Below the pieces are notes generated by a model that was not told the DNA's origin, did not search any database, and worked only from the letters and a program-made list of their open reading frames with translations. Position numbers and translations under genes: made by a program. Positions 17,572 through 26,513 of a stretch of 64,000 nucleotides of DNA are shown piece by piece (the stretch's first letter is position 1; each line of letters opens with the position of its first letter). This stretch comes from Sphingomonas lacusdianchii (GTDB lineage: Bacteria > Pseudomonadota > Alphaproteobacteria > Sphingomonadales > Sphingomonadaceae): NCBI RefSeq assembly GCF_022664395.1, contig NZ_JAKRET010000003.1, positions 310,001 through 374,000 of the forward strand. The letters run 5' to 3'.

Positions 17572-17880
17572 ATGAACCGCCTTTCATTACTGATCGCCGC
17601 AGCTGCAACTGCCAGTATCGCGACGCCGTCGCTGGCCAAAGACCGGTCGGTCCCGGTCTATTCGGACTATAACCCCTATTATCTCGATTATAAGACCGAC
17701 ATCTCGGAAGCGAAGCGCGAACTGCGCAAGGATCTGCGGCGCGCAAAGGATGCGTCGTCGCGCGAGGATGCGTGGCACGAATATCGCCGCGAGGTTGCCG
17801 ACGCCGAACATGATTTCCGCAAGGAGATGGCCGAGCGCGGCATGATCGTCCGCCGCGGTCGGGTGACCGTCGAAGAATAA
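17572..17880 (+). CDS. Small secreted basic-acidic protein, unknown function
   Basis: The 102-residue product has a signal peptide (MNRLSLLIAAAATASIATPSLA) with a cleavage site after SLA. The mature part is tyrosine-rich at first (YSDYNPYYLDYKTD) and then strongly charged and helical (EAKRELRKDLRRAKDASSREDAWHEYR), consistent with a coiled coil in the periplasm. The ATG at 17572 follows AGGGAGAACCCGC. A strong terminator follows 27 bp after the stop, so it is monocistronic. I recognise no family. Confidence 0.78.
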   Translation: MNRLSLLIAAAATASIATPSLAKDRSVPVYSDYNPYYLDYKTDISEAKRELRKDLRRAKDASSREDAWHEYRREVADAEHDFRKEMAERGMIVRRGRVTVEE

Positions 17881-17905
17881 GCCTTCCCGTCGTCCTACGG
17901 GAATA

Positions 17906-17937
17906 AGCCGTCGGGTTTGCGCCCGGCGGCTTTTTTT
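17906..17937 (+). terminator. Rho-independent terminator after 17572 gene
   Basis: GCCGTCGGG and CCCGGCGGC (one G-T pair) close a TTTGCG loop and are followed by seven T. Confidence 0.9.
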
Positions 17938-17982
17938 GATGGCGAACGACCGGTCGCCCTGCACGAGCGGACTGTGCGAAAA

Positions 17983-18014
17983 AGAAAAAGGCCCCGGGCC
18001 GACGCCCGGAGCCT
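17983..18014 (-). terminator. Rho-independent terminator for the outer-membrane protein gene
   Basis: On the minus strand GGCTCCGGGC, a GTCG loop and GCCCGGGGCC are followed by TTTTTC. It lies 65 bp beyond the stop of the gene at 18079 and sits tail to tail with the plus-strand terminator at 17906. Confidence 0.85.
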
Positions 18015-18078
18015 CTGTCTCTACGCAGTTACCGGGGCGGATCCCGATACGCCGGACCCGCCCGAACCGGGCCGATGT

Positions 18079-18711
18079 TTAGAAGTGGGTCGTCAGACCC
18101 AGCATCGGACGGAAGCTGTGCGCCGAACCGAAGGTCGACACTTCACCGCGCAGGCGGACGCCCGAGTTGCCGGTGATGCCGCCCAGGCCGATGTCCTTCG
18201 GACCGACTTCGAAACCGGCGCCGTAGGTCATTTCGTGATAGTCGCGGCTAGCGGTACCGAACCGGTCGAAATTGACCCAGCGATAGCCGACCTTGCCGTA
18301 GATCAGGCCCGAGTCACCCGCGCGGAAGCCGAAACGGCCGGCCGCGCCGTAATCCCAATCGATGTCGCCCGACACGCCCTTCGAGACGCTGCCTTCGGCA
18401 CCGACGAACACCGGACCCAGCGGAACGTTGAAGCCAACAATCCCTTCGACCAGCGCGCCGTTGAGTTTGTCGTTACGGGCAACCTGCGGAATGCCGGCCT
18501 TGGTGGCTTCGGAGTCGAACTGCTCCCAGCCGCCCATGACGGCGATATACGGTTCGAAACCGATGCCGCTGGTGCCGTCGGGTGCGGTCACGGCGGGGGC
18601 CGGTTCGGAGGTGGTGGTCGTGTCCTGCGTCGTGGTCGACATGTCCTGCGCAAAGGCAGGGGCAGCGACGAAAGCGGCGGCAGCGGCAGCGACAGTGAAA
18701 AGCTTACGCAT
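18079..18711 (-). CDS. Outer-membrane beta-barrel protein
   Basis: The roughly 210-residue protein has a signal peptide (MRKLFTVAAAAAAFVAAPAFAQ), a Thr-rich linker (STTTQDTTTTSEP) and then alternating amphipathic strands rich in Gly and aromatic residues, ending in GLTTHF with a C-terminal Phe, the BAM-recognition signature of outer-membrane barrels. It looks like the eight-stranded OmpA-barrel/opacity class without a peptidoglycan-binding domain. The ATG at 18711 is chosen over one four codons upstream because GAGG stands six bases before it. It has its own terminator. Its role (adhesion, structural or small porin) cannot be told from sequence. Confidence 0.82.
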   Translation of the reverse strand: MRKLFTVAAAAAAFVAAPAFAQDMSTTTQDTTTTSEPAPAVTAPDGTSGIGFEPYIAVMGGWEQFDSEATKAGIPQVARNDKLNGALVEGIVGFNVPLGPVFVGAEGSVSKGVSGDIDWDYGAAGRFGFRAGDSGLIYGKVGYRWVNFDRFGTASRDYHEMTYGAGFEVGPKDIGLGGITGNSGVRLRGEVSTFGSAHSFRPMLGLTTHF

Positions 18712-19028
18712 ACAAAACCTCATCAGCGTTTACGGTCCCGACGTCGAAGCTGCGCCGGTTTGTCCGTGGCCCCTCTGAACCCCGAACCGCGCCCCCGGTT
18801 GCATTGCGTCGCAACAGGAACGTCACGAAACTCGCTACTGTGTTATAAGGGCAACGGTATCTTGCAGGCGGATGAACGAACCGTGGCGAAGCCGCCAGGA
18901 ACATGGTGGCAATATGGCAGCGATGGTGCGGCAGGGCGGCAACGCCGCGCAACGAAGGCTGCGCTGACGGGTTGGTGATCCGGTCGCACGGTGCGGCCGG
19001 ACCCGCGAAAAGGACGGATGGAGGCCAT
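18712..19028. other. Divergent intergenic region, no gene seen
   Basis: The 317 bp between the outer-membrane protein and ndh genes should hold both promoters. Apart from a short AT-richer patch around 18840 (ACTGTGTTATAAGG), I see no operator-like palindrome or reading frame worth calling. Confidence 0.4.
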
Positions 19029-20339
19029 ATGCGACCCCATATCATCATCCTCGGTGCCGGCTTTGGCGGGATCGCGGCGGCACAGGCGCTGCGCAAAGCC
19101 GATACCGATGTGACGCTGATCGACCGGACCAACCATCACCTGTTCCAGCCGTTGCTGTATCAGGTCGCGGGCGCCGCGCTGTCGCCGGCGGATATCGCGA
19201 CCGCCAATCGCGCCCTGCTGCGCCGCAATAAAAACACGCGCATATTGATGGCGGAAGCGAGCGGGATCGACGCCGCTGCGAACGAATTGTGCCTCACCGA
19301 TGGCCGGCGGTTGCGCTTCGATTACCTGATCGTGGCGACCGGTGCCGGGTATAGCTTCTTCGGCAACGATGGCTGGCGCGACCATGCGTTCGTGCTGAAA
19401 TCGATCGACGATGCGCTCGCGATCCGGGCGGCGCTGCTCGGTGCGTTCGAACGGGCCGAGCAATGCGACGATCCGGCCGAGTTGCGACGGTTGCTGACCT
19501 TCGCCGTGGTCGGTGGCGGGCCGACCGGCGTCGAACTGGCCGGCACCATCGCCGAACTGGCGCGCACGACGCTGGCGCGCGATTTCAGTCGGGTCGATCC
19601 GCGCGCGACGCGGGTGGTGCTGTGCGAGATGGGCGACCATATCCTGCGCGCGTTCGATCCGAAGCTGTCGCAGGCAGCACGGGAGATGCTCGAGTCGCTG
19701 GGCGTCGAGGTGCGGACCGGCGAAAAGGTACAGGCGATCGACGAACGCGGGCTGACGGTCGGCGACCAGCGGATCGACGCGGCGGCGGTGCTATGGGCGG
19801 CGGGAACCGAGGCGCGTCCGGCGGCGGCGTGGCTGTCGGCCGATGCCGCGAAGAACGGCGCGGTGAAGGTACGACCCGATTGTTCGGTGCCGGGGCATCC
19901 CAATCTCTTCGCGATCGGCGACGTGGCTAGTTTCGACTCGGGCGACGGCCCCCTGCCCGGCCTGGCCCCGGTCGCCAAGCAACAGGGGCATTTCGTCGGC
20001 AGGCTGCTTGCGGCGAAGGTGGCCGGGCATTGCCCCGACGATACGTTCAGCTATCGCGATTACGGAACGATGGCGGTGATCGGCCGGTCGCGCGCGGTGG
20101 CGGAGATTGCGGGGCTGAAGCTCAAGGGTTTCGTCGCGTGGCTGGCATGGTCGCTGGTCCATCTGATGCTGCTGGTCGATTTCCGCAGCCGCATGTCGGT
20201 CTATGTCCATTGGGCATGGTCGTGGTTCACCTATGGCCGGGGCGCACGGCTGCTGACCGGCTATGCGCCCGATCCGGGGGAGACGCCGCGGGCGGCGGTA
20301 CTGCCGGAGATCGAGAAAGAGGTGCGGGCGGCGGAGTAG
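19029..20339 (+). CDS. ndh: Type II NADH dehydrogenase
   Basis: NDH-2 passes electrons from NADH to quinone at the inner membrane without pumping protons. The 436-residue protein has the FAD-binding GAGFGGIAAA at the N-terminus, HLFQPLLYQVAGAALSPADIA, the NADH-binding GGGPTGVELAGTIAEL in the middle, the second FAD motif NLFAIGDVA, and the AKQQGHFVGRLL quinone-site region. The C-terminal part (GFVAWLAWSLVHLMLLVDFRSR) is amphipathic and hydrophobic and anchors the enzyme to the membrane. The ATG at 19029 gives the normal N-terminus; the open frame extends upstream but without a ribosome-binding site. No operon partner is evident. Confidence 0.93.
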   Translation: MRPHIIILGAGFGGIAAAQALRKADTDVTLIDRTNHHLFQPLLYQVAGAALSPADIATANRALLRRNKNTRILMAEASGIDAAANELCLTDGRRLRFDYLIVATGAGYSFFGNDGWRDHAFVLKSIDDALAIRAALLGAFERAEQCDDPAELRRLLTFAVVGGGPTGVELAGTIAELARTTLARDFSRVDPRATRVVLCEMGDHILRAFDPKLSQAAREMLESLGVEVRTGEKVQAIDERGLTVGDQRIDAAAVLWAAGTEARPAAAWLSADAAKNGAVKVRPDCSVPGHPNLFAIGDVASFDSGDGPLPGLAPVAKQQGHFVGRLLAAKVAGHCPDDTFSYRDYGTMAVIGRSRAVAEIAGLKLKGFVAWLAWSLVHLMLLVDFRSRMSVYVHWAWSWFTYGRGARLLTGYAPDPGETPRAAVLPEIEKEVRAAE

Positions 20340-20409
20340 CGGCCGGGAACCGTTCATCCTCGCGCGATGGTGAAACGGCTGGGAACGTCGAGCCCCAATC
20401 CAAATCCAG

Positions 20410-20505
20410 CGTACCCCGGCGCAGGCCCGGGTCCAGTTGGCTTGGCTTTTCCGCAAGTACGAACGTCCCCCGACTGGGCCCCGGCCTCCGCCGGGTTACG
20501 GAAAA
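20410..20505. repeat. Palindromic intergenic repeat after ndh
   Basis: GTACCCCGGCGCAGGCCCGGGTCCAG opens and GGGCCCCGGCCTCCGCCGGGTTAC closes the element, with CTTTTCCGCAAGTACG between. It matches the two-hairpin layout of the repeats at 15616, 28497, 30236 and 32556. Confidence 0.55.
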
Positions 20506-20566
20506 AGAGATTTCAGAAGTCTCGGATGGCGGGAATACAGTCTGGAGCGGGCGCGTCCCCAAACGC

Positions 20567-20603
20567 AAACGGCCCGCCCGCATTTCCTGCGGACGGGCCG
20601 TTT
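20567..20603 (-). terminator. Hairpin terminator after 20622 gene
   Basis: A long stem, AAACGGCCCG... with ...CGGGCCGTTT, about 15 bp with few mismatches, closes an ATTTCCT-type loop 19 bp beyond the stop at 20622. The T-run is short on the minus strand (TTT, then GCGTTT), so strength is uncertain. Confidence 0.65.
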
Positions 20604-20621
20604 CCGGTTCGGTTCAAGCGG

Positions 20622-20924
20622 TCAGCCGACGCGATTGCCGGCCATCGGGAAGCTGCCGAACGCGCCCGCGCCGACCGTGCCCGAAATGGTGTCGCCGTCG
20701 ACCGTCGCTTCGCAGTCGAGCGTCATCGGCATCGGCACGACGATCGCGACCTTCCACGACAGCTTGTCGCCATCGACCTTGCCGTCGGTGATTTCGGTCG
20801 ACCCCATCGCGCCGGAATAGGTGCCGGTGAAGGTGCCGCCGTCGCTCTTGACGTTCAACGTCGCCTGCTGGTCGCCCATCGGCGACTTGGTGATCGTGTT
20901 CCAGCTGCCATCGACATTCGCCAT
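20622..20924 (-). CDS. Small conserved protein, unknown function
   Basis: The 100-residue protein (MANVDGSWNTITKSPMGDQQ...) has no signal peptide and is rich in alternating Gly, Thr and Val, for example GGTFTGTYSGAMGSTEITDGKVDGDKLSWKV and GDTISGTVGAGAFGSFPMAG. The pattern implies an all-beta fold of two similar halves. The start is preceded by TAAGGAGAGCGAAG, in which the stop of the M16 peptidase gene forms part of the ribosome-binding site, so the two genes are co-transcribed. I know similar proteins in sphingomonads but no function. Confidence 0.75.
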   Translation of the reverse strand: MANVDGSWNTITKSPMGDQQATLNVKSDGGTFTGTYSGAMGSTEITDGKVDGDKLSWKVAIVVPMPMTLDCEATVDGDTISGTVGAGAFGSFPMAGNRVG

Positions 20925-20935
20925 CTTCGCTCTCC

Positions 20936-23791
20936 TTACTTCGCCGCGACGGCCGGGGCGGACGGCGGCGTTGCCGACACCACCTCCACCGGCAGGCCCA
21001 GCGCGTCAAGCTGTGGGCGAACGACCTTGGCATCGCCGACCACCACATAGACGAAGCGCGCGGGGTCGATCGCCGCGCGTGCCGCAGCGTCAAGCTGGGG
21101 CACGGTGAGCGCACGATATTTTTGCGGCAACGTCGCCTGATAGTCATCGGGACGACCGAGGAAGTCGTTGAACCGCATCGCCGCCAGCACCGCGCGCGAC
21201 GTTTCGTAGGTACCGGCCAGCTGCCGCGTCTCGCCATCGATCGACCGGCGGAATTCGACCGGGGTCACGCCGTTGGTCCCGAGGAAGCCGTTGATCTGTT
21301 CGCGCAGCGACGCGATGGCCGGGCCGGTCTTGTCGGCCTGCACCGGCGCGTTGATGACATAGGGCACGGCGTTCTGCATCAACTGGAACCCGCCGCGCGC
21401 GCCATAGGACCAGTGTTTCGCTTCACGCAGGTCCATGTTGATCCGGCTGAGAAAGCCCGAGCCGAGCACGGTGTTGGCGGTGGTCGCGGCCAGCGTGTCC
21501 GACTTCGCCTGCACCGGCGTCATCTGTCCGGCGACGATCAGCGACTGCGGCGAATTGGGCCGGTCGACCAGCACGATCTTCGGCGTGGTGGTCGCGCGCT
21601 GTGCCGGAAAGCTCTTGGTGCCCGCCGTCCCCGTTGCCCGCCAGTCGCCGAGCGAAGCGTTCAGCGCCGCCTGTACCTCGGCCAGCGGCCGGTCGGACAC
21701 GACGAAGACCTTCGCCTTGTCCGGACGCAGCCACGCGTTGCGCCACGCGATCAGGTCGTCGCGCTTCAGTGACGCGACCGCCACCGGATCGCCGACCCCC
21801 GCCGCCAGCTTGGCATAGGGGCTGTCGGCGCCATAGAGGAGCGGCGGCAGCGTCATGTCGGCCAGCCCCTGCGGGTTGGTGCGCTGCTGCCCGATCTGCG
21901 CCATCACCTGCCCGCGCACGCGCTCCAGTTCGTTCGCATCGAACGCCGGATTGCGCAGCACGTCGGCGAACAGCATCGTCGCGCTGGTCAGATTGGCGCT
22001 GGGCGCGACGAAGCCGACCGTCGTCTGATCGGCGGAATTGCCCCCGCCCATCTGCATGCCGAGCTTTTCCTTGGCCTCCGCCAGCGCGATCGAATTGCGG
22101 GTGGTGGTGCCTTCGTCGATCAGCGACAGCGTCATGCCGGCGGTGCCGAGCTTGCCCGCCACATCGGCGGCGGTGCCGGCATCGAACACCATGTCGACCT
22201 GCGTCACCGGCACGGCGGTACGCTGCGCATAGACCAGTTCCATGCCGTTCGACAGGCGGCTGCGCGTGACCTTCGGGAATTGCAGCATAGCGCCAGTATC
22301 GGCGACGCCCGGCATGGTGCCGCGCGTGCCCTGGAACGGGGTTTCTGCAGCGGCCGGCGCGGCGGGTGCGGCGGCGACCGCCTTGGCTTCCTCATAGCCC
22401 TCGCGCTCGCCCTTCTCGACGATCAGCGTATAGGCCGGACGCGACATCCACTTCTGCGCGGCGGCGCGGGCACGCTCCGGCGTCATCGTCGCCAGCGCGT
22501 TCAGTTCCTTCTTGTAGAAGCCCGGATCGTTCGAATACAGCTCGCCCGACGCCAGCGTCACCGCCTTGCCACCGAAGCCGCCGACCGATTCCAGCCCGCC
22601 GATGGTGCCCGACACCTGCGTCGTGGCGACGCGCGCGACTTCGTCGGCGGTGGGACCGGTGCGGAGATAATCGGCGATCATCTGGTCCAGCTTCGCCTCG
22701 ACCAGCTTTTCATCGACGCCCGGCCGCACGATCGCGCGGACGATCAGCATGCCGGCCTGCGCCAGCGACTGGACGCCGGCCGACACCTGCACCGCCAGCT
22801 TGTCCTTCTTGACGAGTTCGTTGTCGAGCCGTGACGAAGCGAGCCCGCCGAACGCGCTCATCGCGACGTCCAGCGCCGGCGCGTCGGGATCGTTCAGACC
22901 CGGCACCGGCCAGACCTTCATGATCATCGTCGCGGCGACATTGTCCTTCATCACCTCGCGCACCGGAGCGGCAAGGGTCGGCACCGCGATCTTCGGCAGG
23001 ACCGATTCGGGCCCCTTGGCGATCTTGCCGAAATATTTCACGACCAGCGGGCGCGCCTCCTTGGCGTCGATATCGCCGGCCAGCACCAGCACCGCATTGT
23101 TCGGGCCGTAATGGCTGCGGAACCAGTTCTTGACGTCCTCGAGGCTGGCGGCGTCGAGATCGGCCATCGAACCGATCACCGAATGGCGATAGGGGTGGCC
23201 GACGGGGAAGATGCCCTCGGTCATCTTGTAGCGGACGAGGCCATAGGGCTGGTTGTCGCCCTGCCGCTTCTCGTTCTGGACGACGCCGCGCTGTTCGTCG
23301 AGCACGCCCTGCGTCACCGCCCCGAGCAGATAGCCCATCCGGTCGGATTCGAGGAACAGCGCGCGGTCCAGTGCCGCCTTCGGCACCGTTTCGAAATAAT
23401 TGGTGCGGTCGTAGCTGGTCGTACCGTTCAGGTCGGTGGCCCCGATCGAGCGCAGCGGGTCGAAGAAATCGCCCGGCGCATTCTCCGATCCGTTGAACAT
23501 CAGATGCTCGAACAGATGCGCGAACCCCGTCTTCCCCTCCGGCTCATGCTTCGACCCGACATCGTACCAGACGGACACAGCAACAATCGGCGCCTTGCGA
23601 TCGGTGTGGGTGATGACGGTCAGGCCGTTGGGCAGGGTGAATTTCTCGTACGGGATGTTCACCGGTGCGACCAGCGCCGACAGCGGCGCGGCCTTGACCG
23701 GAGCGGGCGCAGGGGGCGTGGACTGGGCGGACGCACTCGCCCCGACGAGTGCCGTGGACGCGAGCAGGACGGACGCGACGGTACGAAACAT
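20936..23791 (-). CDS. M16 family zinc peptidase, two fused units
   Basis: The 951-residue protein has a signal peptide (MFRTVASVLLASTALVGASASAQ) and two M16 halves. The first has the inverted zinc motif HLFEH (H92, E95, H96) in GKTGFAHLFEHLMFNGSE. The second half (from about 530, VTRSRLSNGMELVYAQRTAVPVTQVDMVFDAGTAAD) lacks HxxEH, as expected for the non-catalytic partner of the clamshell. Such pitrilysin-like enzymes degrade peptides in the periplasm. The open frame extends another 117 codons upstream, but the ATG at 23791 follows GGGGGTTCC and gives the signal peptide. It is co-transcribed with the small protein downstream. Confidence 0.92.
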   Translation of the reverse strand: MFRTVASVLLASTALVGASASAQSTPPAPAPVKAAPLSALVAPVNIPYEKFTLPNGLTVITHTDRKAPIVAVSVWYDVGSKHEPEGKTGFAHLFEHLMFNGSENAPGDFFDPLRSIGATDLNGTTSYDRTNYFETVPKAALDRALFLESDRMGYLLGAVTQGVLDEQRGVVQNEKRQGDNQPYGLVRYKMTEGIFPVGHPYRHSVIGSMADLDAASLEDVKNWFRSHYGPNNAVLVLAGDIDAKEARPLVVKYFGKIAKGPESVLPKIAVPTLAAPVREVMKDNVAATMIMKVWPVPGLNDPDAPALDVAMSAFGGLASSRLDNELVKKDKLAVQVSAGVQSLAQAGMLIVRAIVRPGVDEKLVEAKLDQMIADYLRTGPTADEVARVATTQVSGTIGGLESVGGFGGKAVTLASGELYSNDPGFYKKELNALATMTPERARAAAQKWMSRPAYTLIVEKGEREGYEEAKAVAAAPAAPAAAETPFQGTRGTMPGVADTGAMLQFPKVTRSRLSNGMELVYAQRTAVPVTQVDMVFDAGTAADVAGKLGTAGMTLSLIDEGTTTRNSIALAEAKEKLGMQMGGGNSADQTTVGFVAPSANLTSATMLFADVLRNPAFDANELERVRGQVMAQIGQQRTNPQGLADMTLPPLLYGADSPYAKLAAGVGDPVAVASLKRDDLIAWRNAWLRPDKAKVFVVSDRPLAEVQAALNASLGDWRATGTAGTKSFPAQRATTTPKIVLVDRPNSPQSLIVAGQMTPVQAKSDTLAATTANTVLGSGFLSRINMDLREAKHWSYGARGGFQLMQNAVPYVINAPVQADKTGPAIASLREQINGFLGTNGVTPVEFRRSIDGETRQLAGTYETSRAVLAAMRFNDFLGRPDDYQATLPQKYRALTVPQLDAAARAAIDPARFVYVVVGDAKVVRPQLDALGLPVEVVSATPPSAPAVAAK

Positions 23792-24205
23792 GGAACCCCC
23801 ATTATCGATAAACGGAATGACGGTGTATGGGCTGGCATTGTAACACGCAAGCGCGATGACGTTGCCGTTGGCCCTCCCCATTCTTACGCGCATGTAACTT
23901 ATGATGTCTTCGGAGCGAACGGCCGTTTTGGCGGTTTTCATCGCGCAAACGGTGATTATGTTGCGATGCGCCATGACTATTCCATTCGAAACGCTTCGCA
24001 CGATGCTGCCGATGGCTGAACAGTTCGACCGCCTTTTGGCGATCGGTTGGGAGGATGTCGGCGGGGTCGTTTTGGCCGTGGGAGGTATCGTCTTCCTGAC
24101 GGCGGTCGGGGCATTGCGTTCGCGCTGACCCCAACGCGGCAATCATTGCCGTGTCGCAACATTTCCCCGGACGTGTTTTGGTCCCGGAAGAAAGGTAAGA
24201 GCTTC
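23792..24205. other. Intergenic region with one possible small gene
   Basis: This 414-bp stretch is AT-richer than its surroundings near 23800-23950 and should hold the M16 promoter (minus) and the promoter of the 24206 gene (plus). The only candidate gene is the short frame at 23901-24128. Confidence 0.5.
23901..24128 (+). CDS. Possible 75-residue membrane peptide
   Basis: The frame encodes two hydrophobic segments (TAVLAVFIAQTVIMLRCAM and VGGVVLAVGGIVFLTAVGAL) separated by an amphipathic stretch. There is no clear ribosome-binding site before MMSSER, and an antisense frame overlaps it. I list it because hydrophobic two-helix patterns seldom arise by chance from noncoding high-GC DNA, but support is weak. 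Confidence 0.3.
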   Translation: MMSSERTAVLAVFIAQTVIMLRCAMTIPFETLRTMLPMAEQFDRLLAIGWEDVGGVVLAVGGIVFLTAVGALRSR

Positions 24206-24661
24206 ATGATCCGATCGATGACGGCCCTGTTGGCCGGGGCGATGGTGGCCGCGTGCGGAACGTCGGCCAATACCGCGCCGGCCGAGAATGTGGCGGAGCG
24301 GGTCGACCTGCGTCATCTGGTCGAGACCGACGTGGCAGGGAACGGGATCGAACGCTACCCGCTGGAGGGCGTGGTGATTCCGACACCATCCGACGACCAG
24401 TCGCGCTACGAACTGCTCCGCCAGCGCAAGACCGCCGCCGGTACGACGATCGCGATCCTGCGCCAACAGCGTGGCGACCGCTTCGTCTATGCCCGCACCG
24501 AACTGGATTGCGAACGCGACCTATTCCATGTCGTCGGGGTCGCAGACACCCGCGCGCATGTCGAAACCAACGTCGCGCATGACGGGCCGTTGCGGCCCAC
24601 GGCGGGCCTGCCGCTGCGGCAAGAACTGTCGCGCTTTATCTGCCAGCGCGCCGAAGCGTAA
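24206..24661 (+). CDS. Putative small lipoprotein
   Basis: The 151-residue product begins MIRSMTALLAGAMVAACGTSA, a short signal with lipobox VAAC, so it is probably lipidated on that Cys. The mature protein is charged and soluble (RVDLRHLVETDVAGNGIERYPLEGVVIPTPSDDQSRYELLRQRK). It contains two further Cys residues (LDCERD, FICQRA) that could form a disulfide. The ATG at 24206 follows AAGGTAAGAGCTTC. It converges on the membrane-protein gene at 24665 with only 3 bp between the stops. No family recognised. Confidence 0.7.
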   Translation: MIRSMTALLAGAMVAACGTSANTAPAENVAERVDLRHLVETDVAGNGIERYPLEGVVIPTPSDDQSRYELLRQRKTAAGTTIAILRQQRGDRFVYARTELDCERDLFHVVGVADTRAHVETNVAHDGPLRPTAGLPLRQELSRFICQRAEA

Positions 24662-24664
24662 CGG

Positions 24665-25663
24665 CTATTCGCCCGCCGGCGGCACGGCCGGCGTGGCGAC
24701 CTCCGCCTCGAACGCCGGATCGGGAGCGGCCATGGGCAGCGTCCCGCGTCGGCGTTCGAAGCTGGTGAGCAGGAAGAAAAGCAGGTTGCTGCCCTGGGTC
24801 AGCGCTCCGCCCGCCAGCAGCAGCCCCGCCATCGCCGCGCGCGGCCCATCGATGATATGGCTCATCTCCAGCGCGGCGGACAGGAACAGCAGGTCGCGAT
24901 TGGGCACGATCGGCAGGCGGCTGATGACCATCTGCACGGTCAGGAACGTGACCCACACCGTCCATGCCTGCCCCGGCAGCACCACCGCCCATTGCGTCGC
25001 CTGGAGCAGGACGACGACGAGGATGCGGGCGACGTGGATCGCCAGCACGGTGGCGGCGACGCGCCACGATACCGACAGGATCTGGCGGCGCAGGCGCAGC
25101 AGCAGTGGGGTAAGGAACGCGGCGACCAGCAGGCCGGCAAGGATCACACCCCCCGCCGAATGCAGCCAGTCGGCGATCCACTTCGCCCGACCGGTCGCCA
25201 TGAAGACGATCAGCAGCCCGGAGGTGATCGCCGCCGACGCGAGTGCCGAGAGGATCGCATTGTCCTTGATCGCGAGAAGCAGGGTCTTCGACGCGATGCC
25301 GAGCCGCTGACGGGCCCAGACGAACAGGTAGAGTTCGCCCGAATAGCCGACGAATGCCGAGTTGAAGACCCGTTTGCGCACGAACACCGGCAGCGCGCCG
25401 GGCAAGGGCCGGCCGAGCAGGCGGCGGAAGATCCAGACCTCCGATACCGGCAATGCCATGAACATCACGACGAACAGGATGTAGAACCACGGCGTGCGCG
25501 GCAGCGCCGCGGCGACGTTGCTCCACCCGATCGCGCGAACCTTCAGCACCAGCCACAGCAGCACGCCGACGAAGAACAGAGCGCGAAAGACCTTGCTCAA
25601 TCGCGCCGCTGCCGGGGTCTGCGACCAGTCGTGCAGCCGCTGCCCGCGTTCGGCGAGGGTCAA
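24665..25663 (-). CDS. Polytopic membrane protein in glycosyltransferase cluster
   Basis: The 332-residue protein has about eight hydrophobic helices (for example VFRALFFVGVLLWLVLKV, WFYILFVVMFMALPVSEVWIF, VILAGLLVAAFLTPLLL, VLAIHVARILVVVLLQATQWAVVL). The layout and motifs such as VFNSAFVGYSGELYLFVWARQRLG recall the flippase-like/lysylphosphatidylglycerol-synthase membrane superfamily, but I am not sure. I place the start at the TTG of TTGA, which overlaps the stop of the upstream glycosyltransferase by 4 bp; the longer frame runs through that gene. Co-translation with a GT2 enzyme suggests a role in moving or modifying a lipid-linked sugar. Confidence 0.72.
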   Translation of the reverse strand: MTLAERGQRLHDWSQTPAAARLSKVFRALFFVGVLLWLVLKVRAIGWSNVAAALPRTPWFYILFVVMFMALPVSEVWIFRRLLGRPLPGALPVFVRKRVFNSAFVGYSGELYLFVWARQRLGIASKTLLLAIKDNAILSALASAAITSGLLIVFMATGRAKWIADWLHSAGGVILAGLLVAAFLTPLLLRLRRQILSVSWRVAATVLAIHVARILVVVLLQATQWAVVLPGQAWTVWVTFLTVQMVISRLPIVPNRDLLFLSAALEMSHIIDGPRAAMAGLLLAGGALTQGSNLLFFLLTSFERRRGTLPMAAPDPAFEAEVATPAVPPAGE

Positions 25664-26436
25664 GCGAATACTCCCGTACGGCGCGAGTCGGCGACGAACG
25701 CCGCGAATGCGGCGCGGGTATCGGGATCGAGGCGGAAGCGCGAATGACGCCACTTGCCGCCGGGCAGCAGCGAACGCAGCGCATATTCGATCGCGGCGGC
25801 AGGCGTGTTGCGCACCCGGCGTTCGAAATGGGTCCGCTCCCACGTGTTCGATCCATGGAAGGCGCGGACGAACAGGCCGGGCGCATCGAGGACGCCGATG
25901 CGATCGAGCGACCAATGGGCGAGGAAGTCGGTATCCTCGCCGCGCCGCTTTTCGGGATAGCGGGCCAGCGGGTCGGCGCGGTGGACGATGCTCCCCGGCA
26001 CGCCCGGCTCCAGCGTGCCGACATAGGGATGGTCGAACCAGTCGGGCGCGTCGAGATGCATCAGCGTGCCGCGCAGGACGCAGGCATCCTTGCCCTGCGC
26101 CAGCACCGCGACCTGCCGCGCCAGCCGGTCGGGATGATACCAGTCGTCGTCATCCCATTGCGCGACGATGGTCCCGCGTGCGAGGTCGAGCGTCCGGTTG
26201 CGCAGGCGACCCAGCGTCGTCTCCGGGGTCTTTTGCACCCGGTCGTAGATTAGTCGGTCGGTAGGAATGTCGGCGAACAGCGGCGTATAATCCTGCTCGC
26301 CGTCATCGACGACGACCAGTTCGCGGTTCGCCCAGCGTTGCCGCAGGAAACAGTCGACCGCCCGCCGCGCCAGCGCGGCCCGGTTCGCGGTCACCATCAC
26401 GCAGCTTACCCGCGCGCCGTCGTCCGACCAGTTCAT
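25660..26436 (-). CDS. Glycosyltransferase family 2
   Basis: The product (about 258 residues) is a GT-A fold enzyme: VSCVMVTANRAALARRAVDCFLRQRW is the nucleotide-binding start, LVVVDDGEQDY and AQWDDDDWYHPDRL hold the acidic metal-binding motif, and RRGEDTDFLAHWSLD is the likely acceptor/catalytic-base region. The sugar and acceptor are unknown. The frame opens at a TTG at 26472, but the ATG at 26436 (MNWSDDGARVSCVM) gives a more family-like N-terminus. Its stop overlaps the next gene (TTGA). It is divergent from the GT4 gene at 26514, with under 80 bp between the starts. Confidence 0.85.
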   Translation of the reverse strand: MNWSDDGARVSCVMVTANRAALARRAVDCFLRQRWANRELVVVDDGEQDYTPLFADIPTDRLIYDRVQKTPETTLGRLRNRTLDLARGTIVAQWDDDDWYHPDRLARQVAVLAQGKDACVLRGTLMHLDAPDWFDHPYVGTLEPGVPGSIVHRADPLARYPEKRRGEDTDFLAHWSLDRIGVLDAPGLFVRAFHGSNTWERTHFERRVRNTPAAAIEYALRSLLPGGKWRHSRFRLDPDTRAAFAAFVADSRRTGVFA

Positions 26437-26513
26437 CGCCAGCGCCTTAGCCGCAGCATGCGCGATCGACAATCGGGTGGCGCTGTCGCCGATGCGCTGG
26501 TAGCCGAACGGCG

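Noticed and set aside
24636..26024. 462-codon minus-strand frame overlapping the membrane protein and GT2 genes
   Set aside because: It lies on the same strand in another frame across two well-supported coupled genes and has shadow composition.
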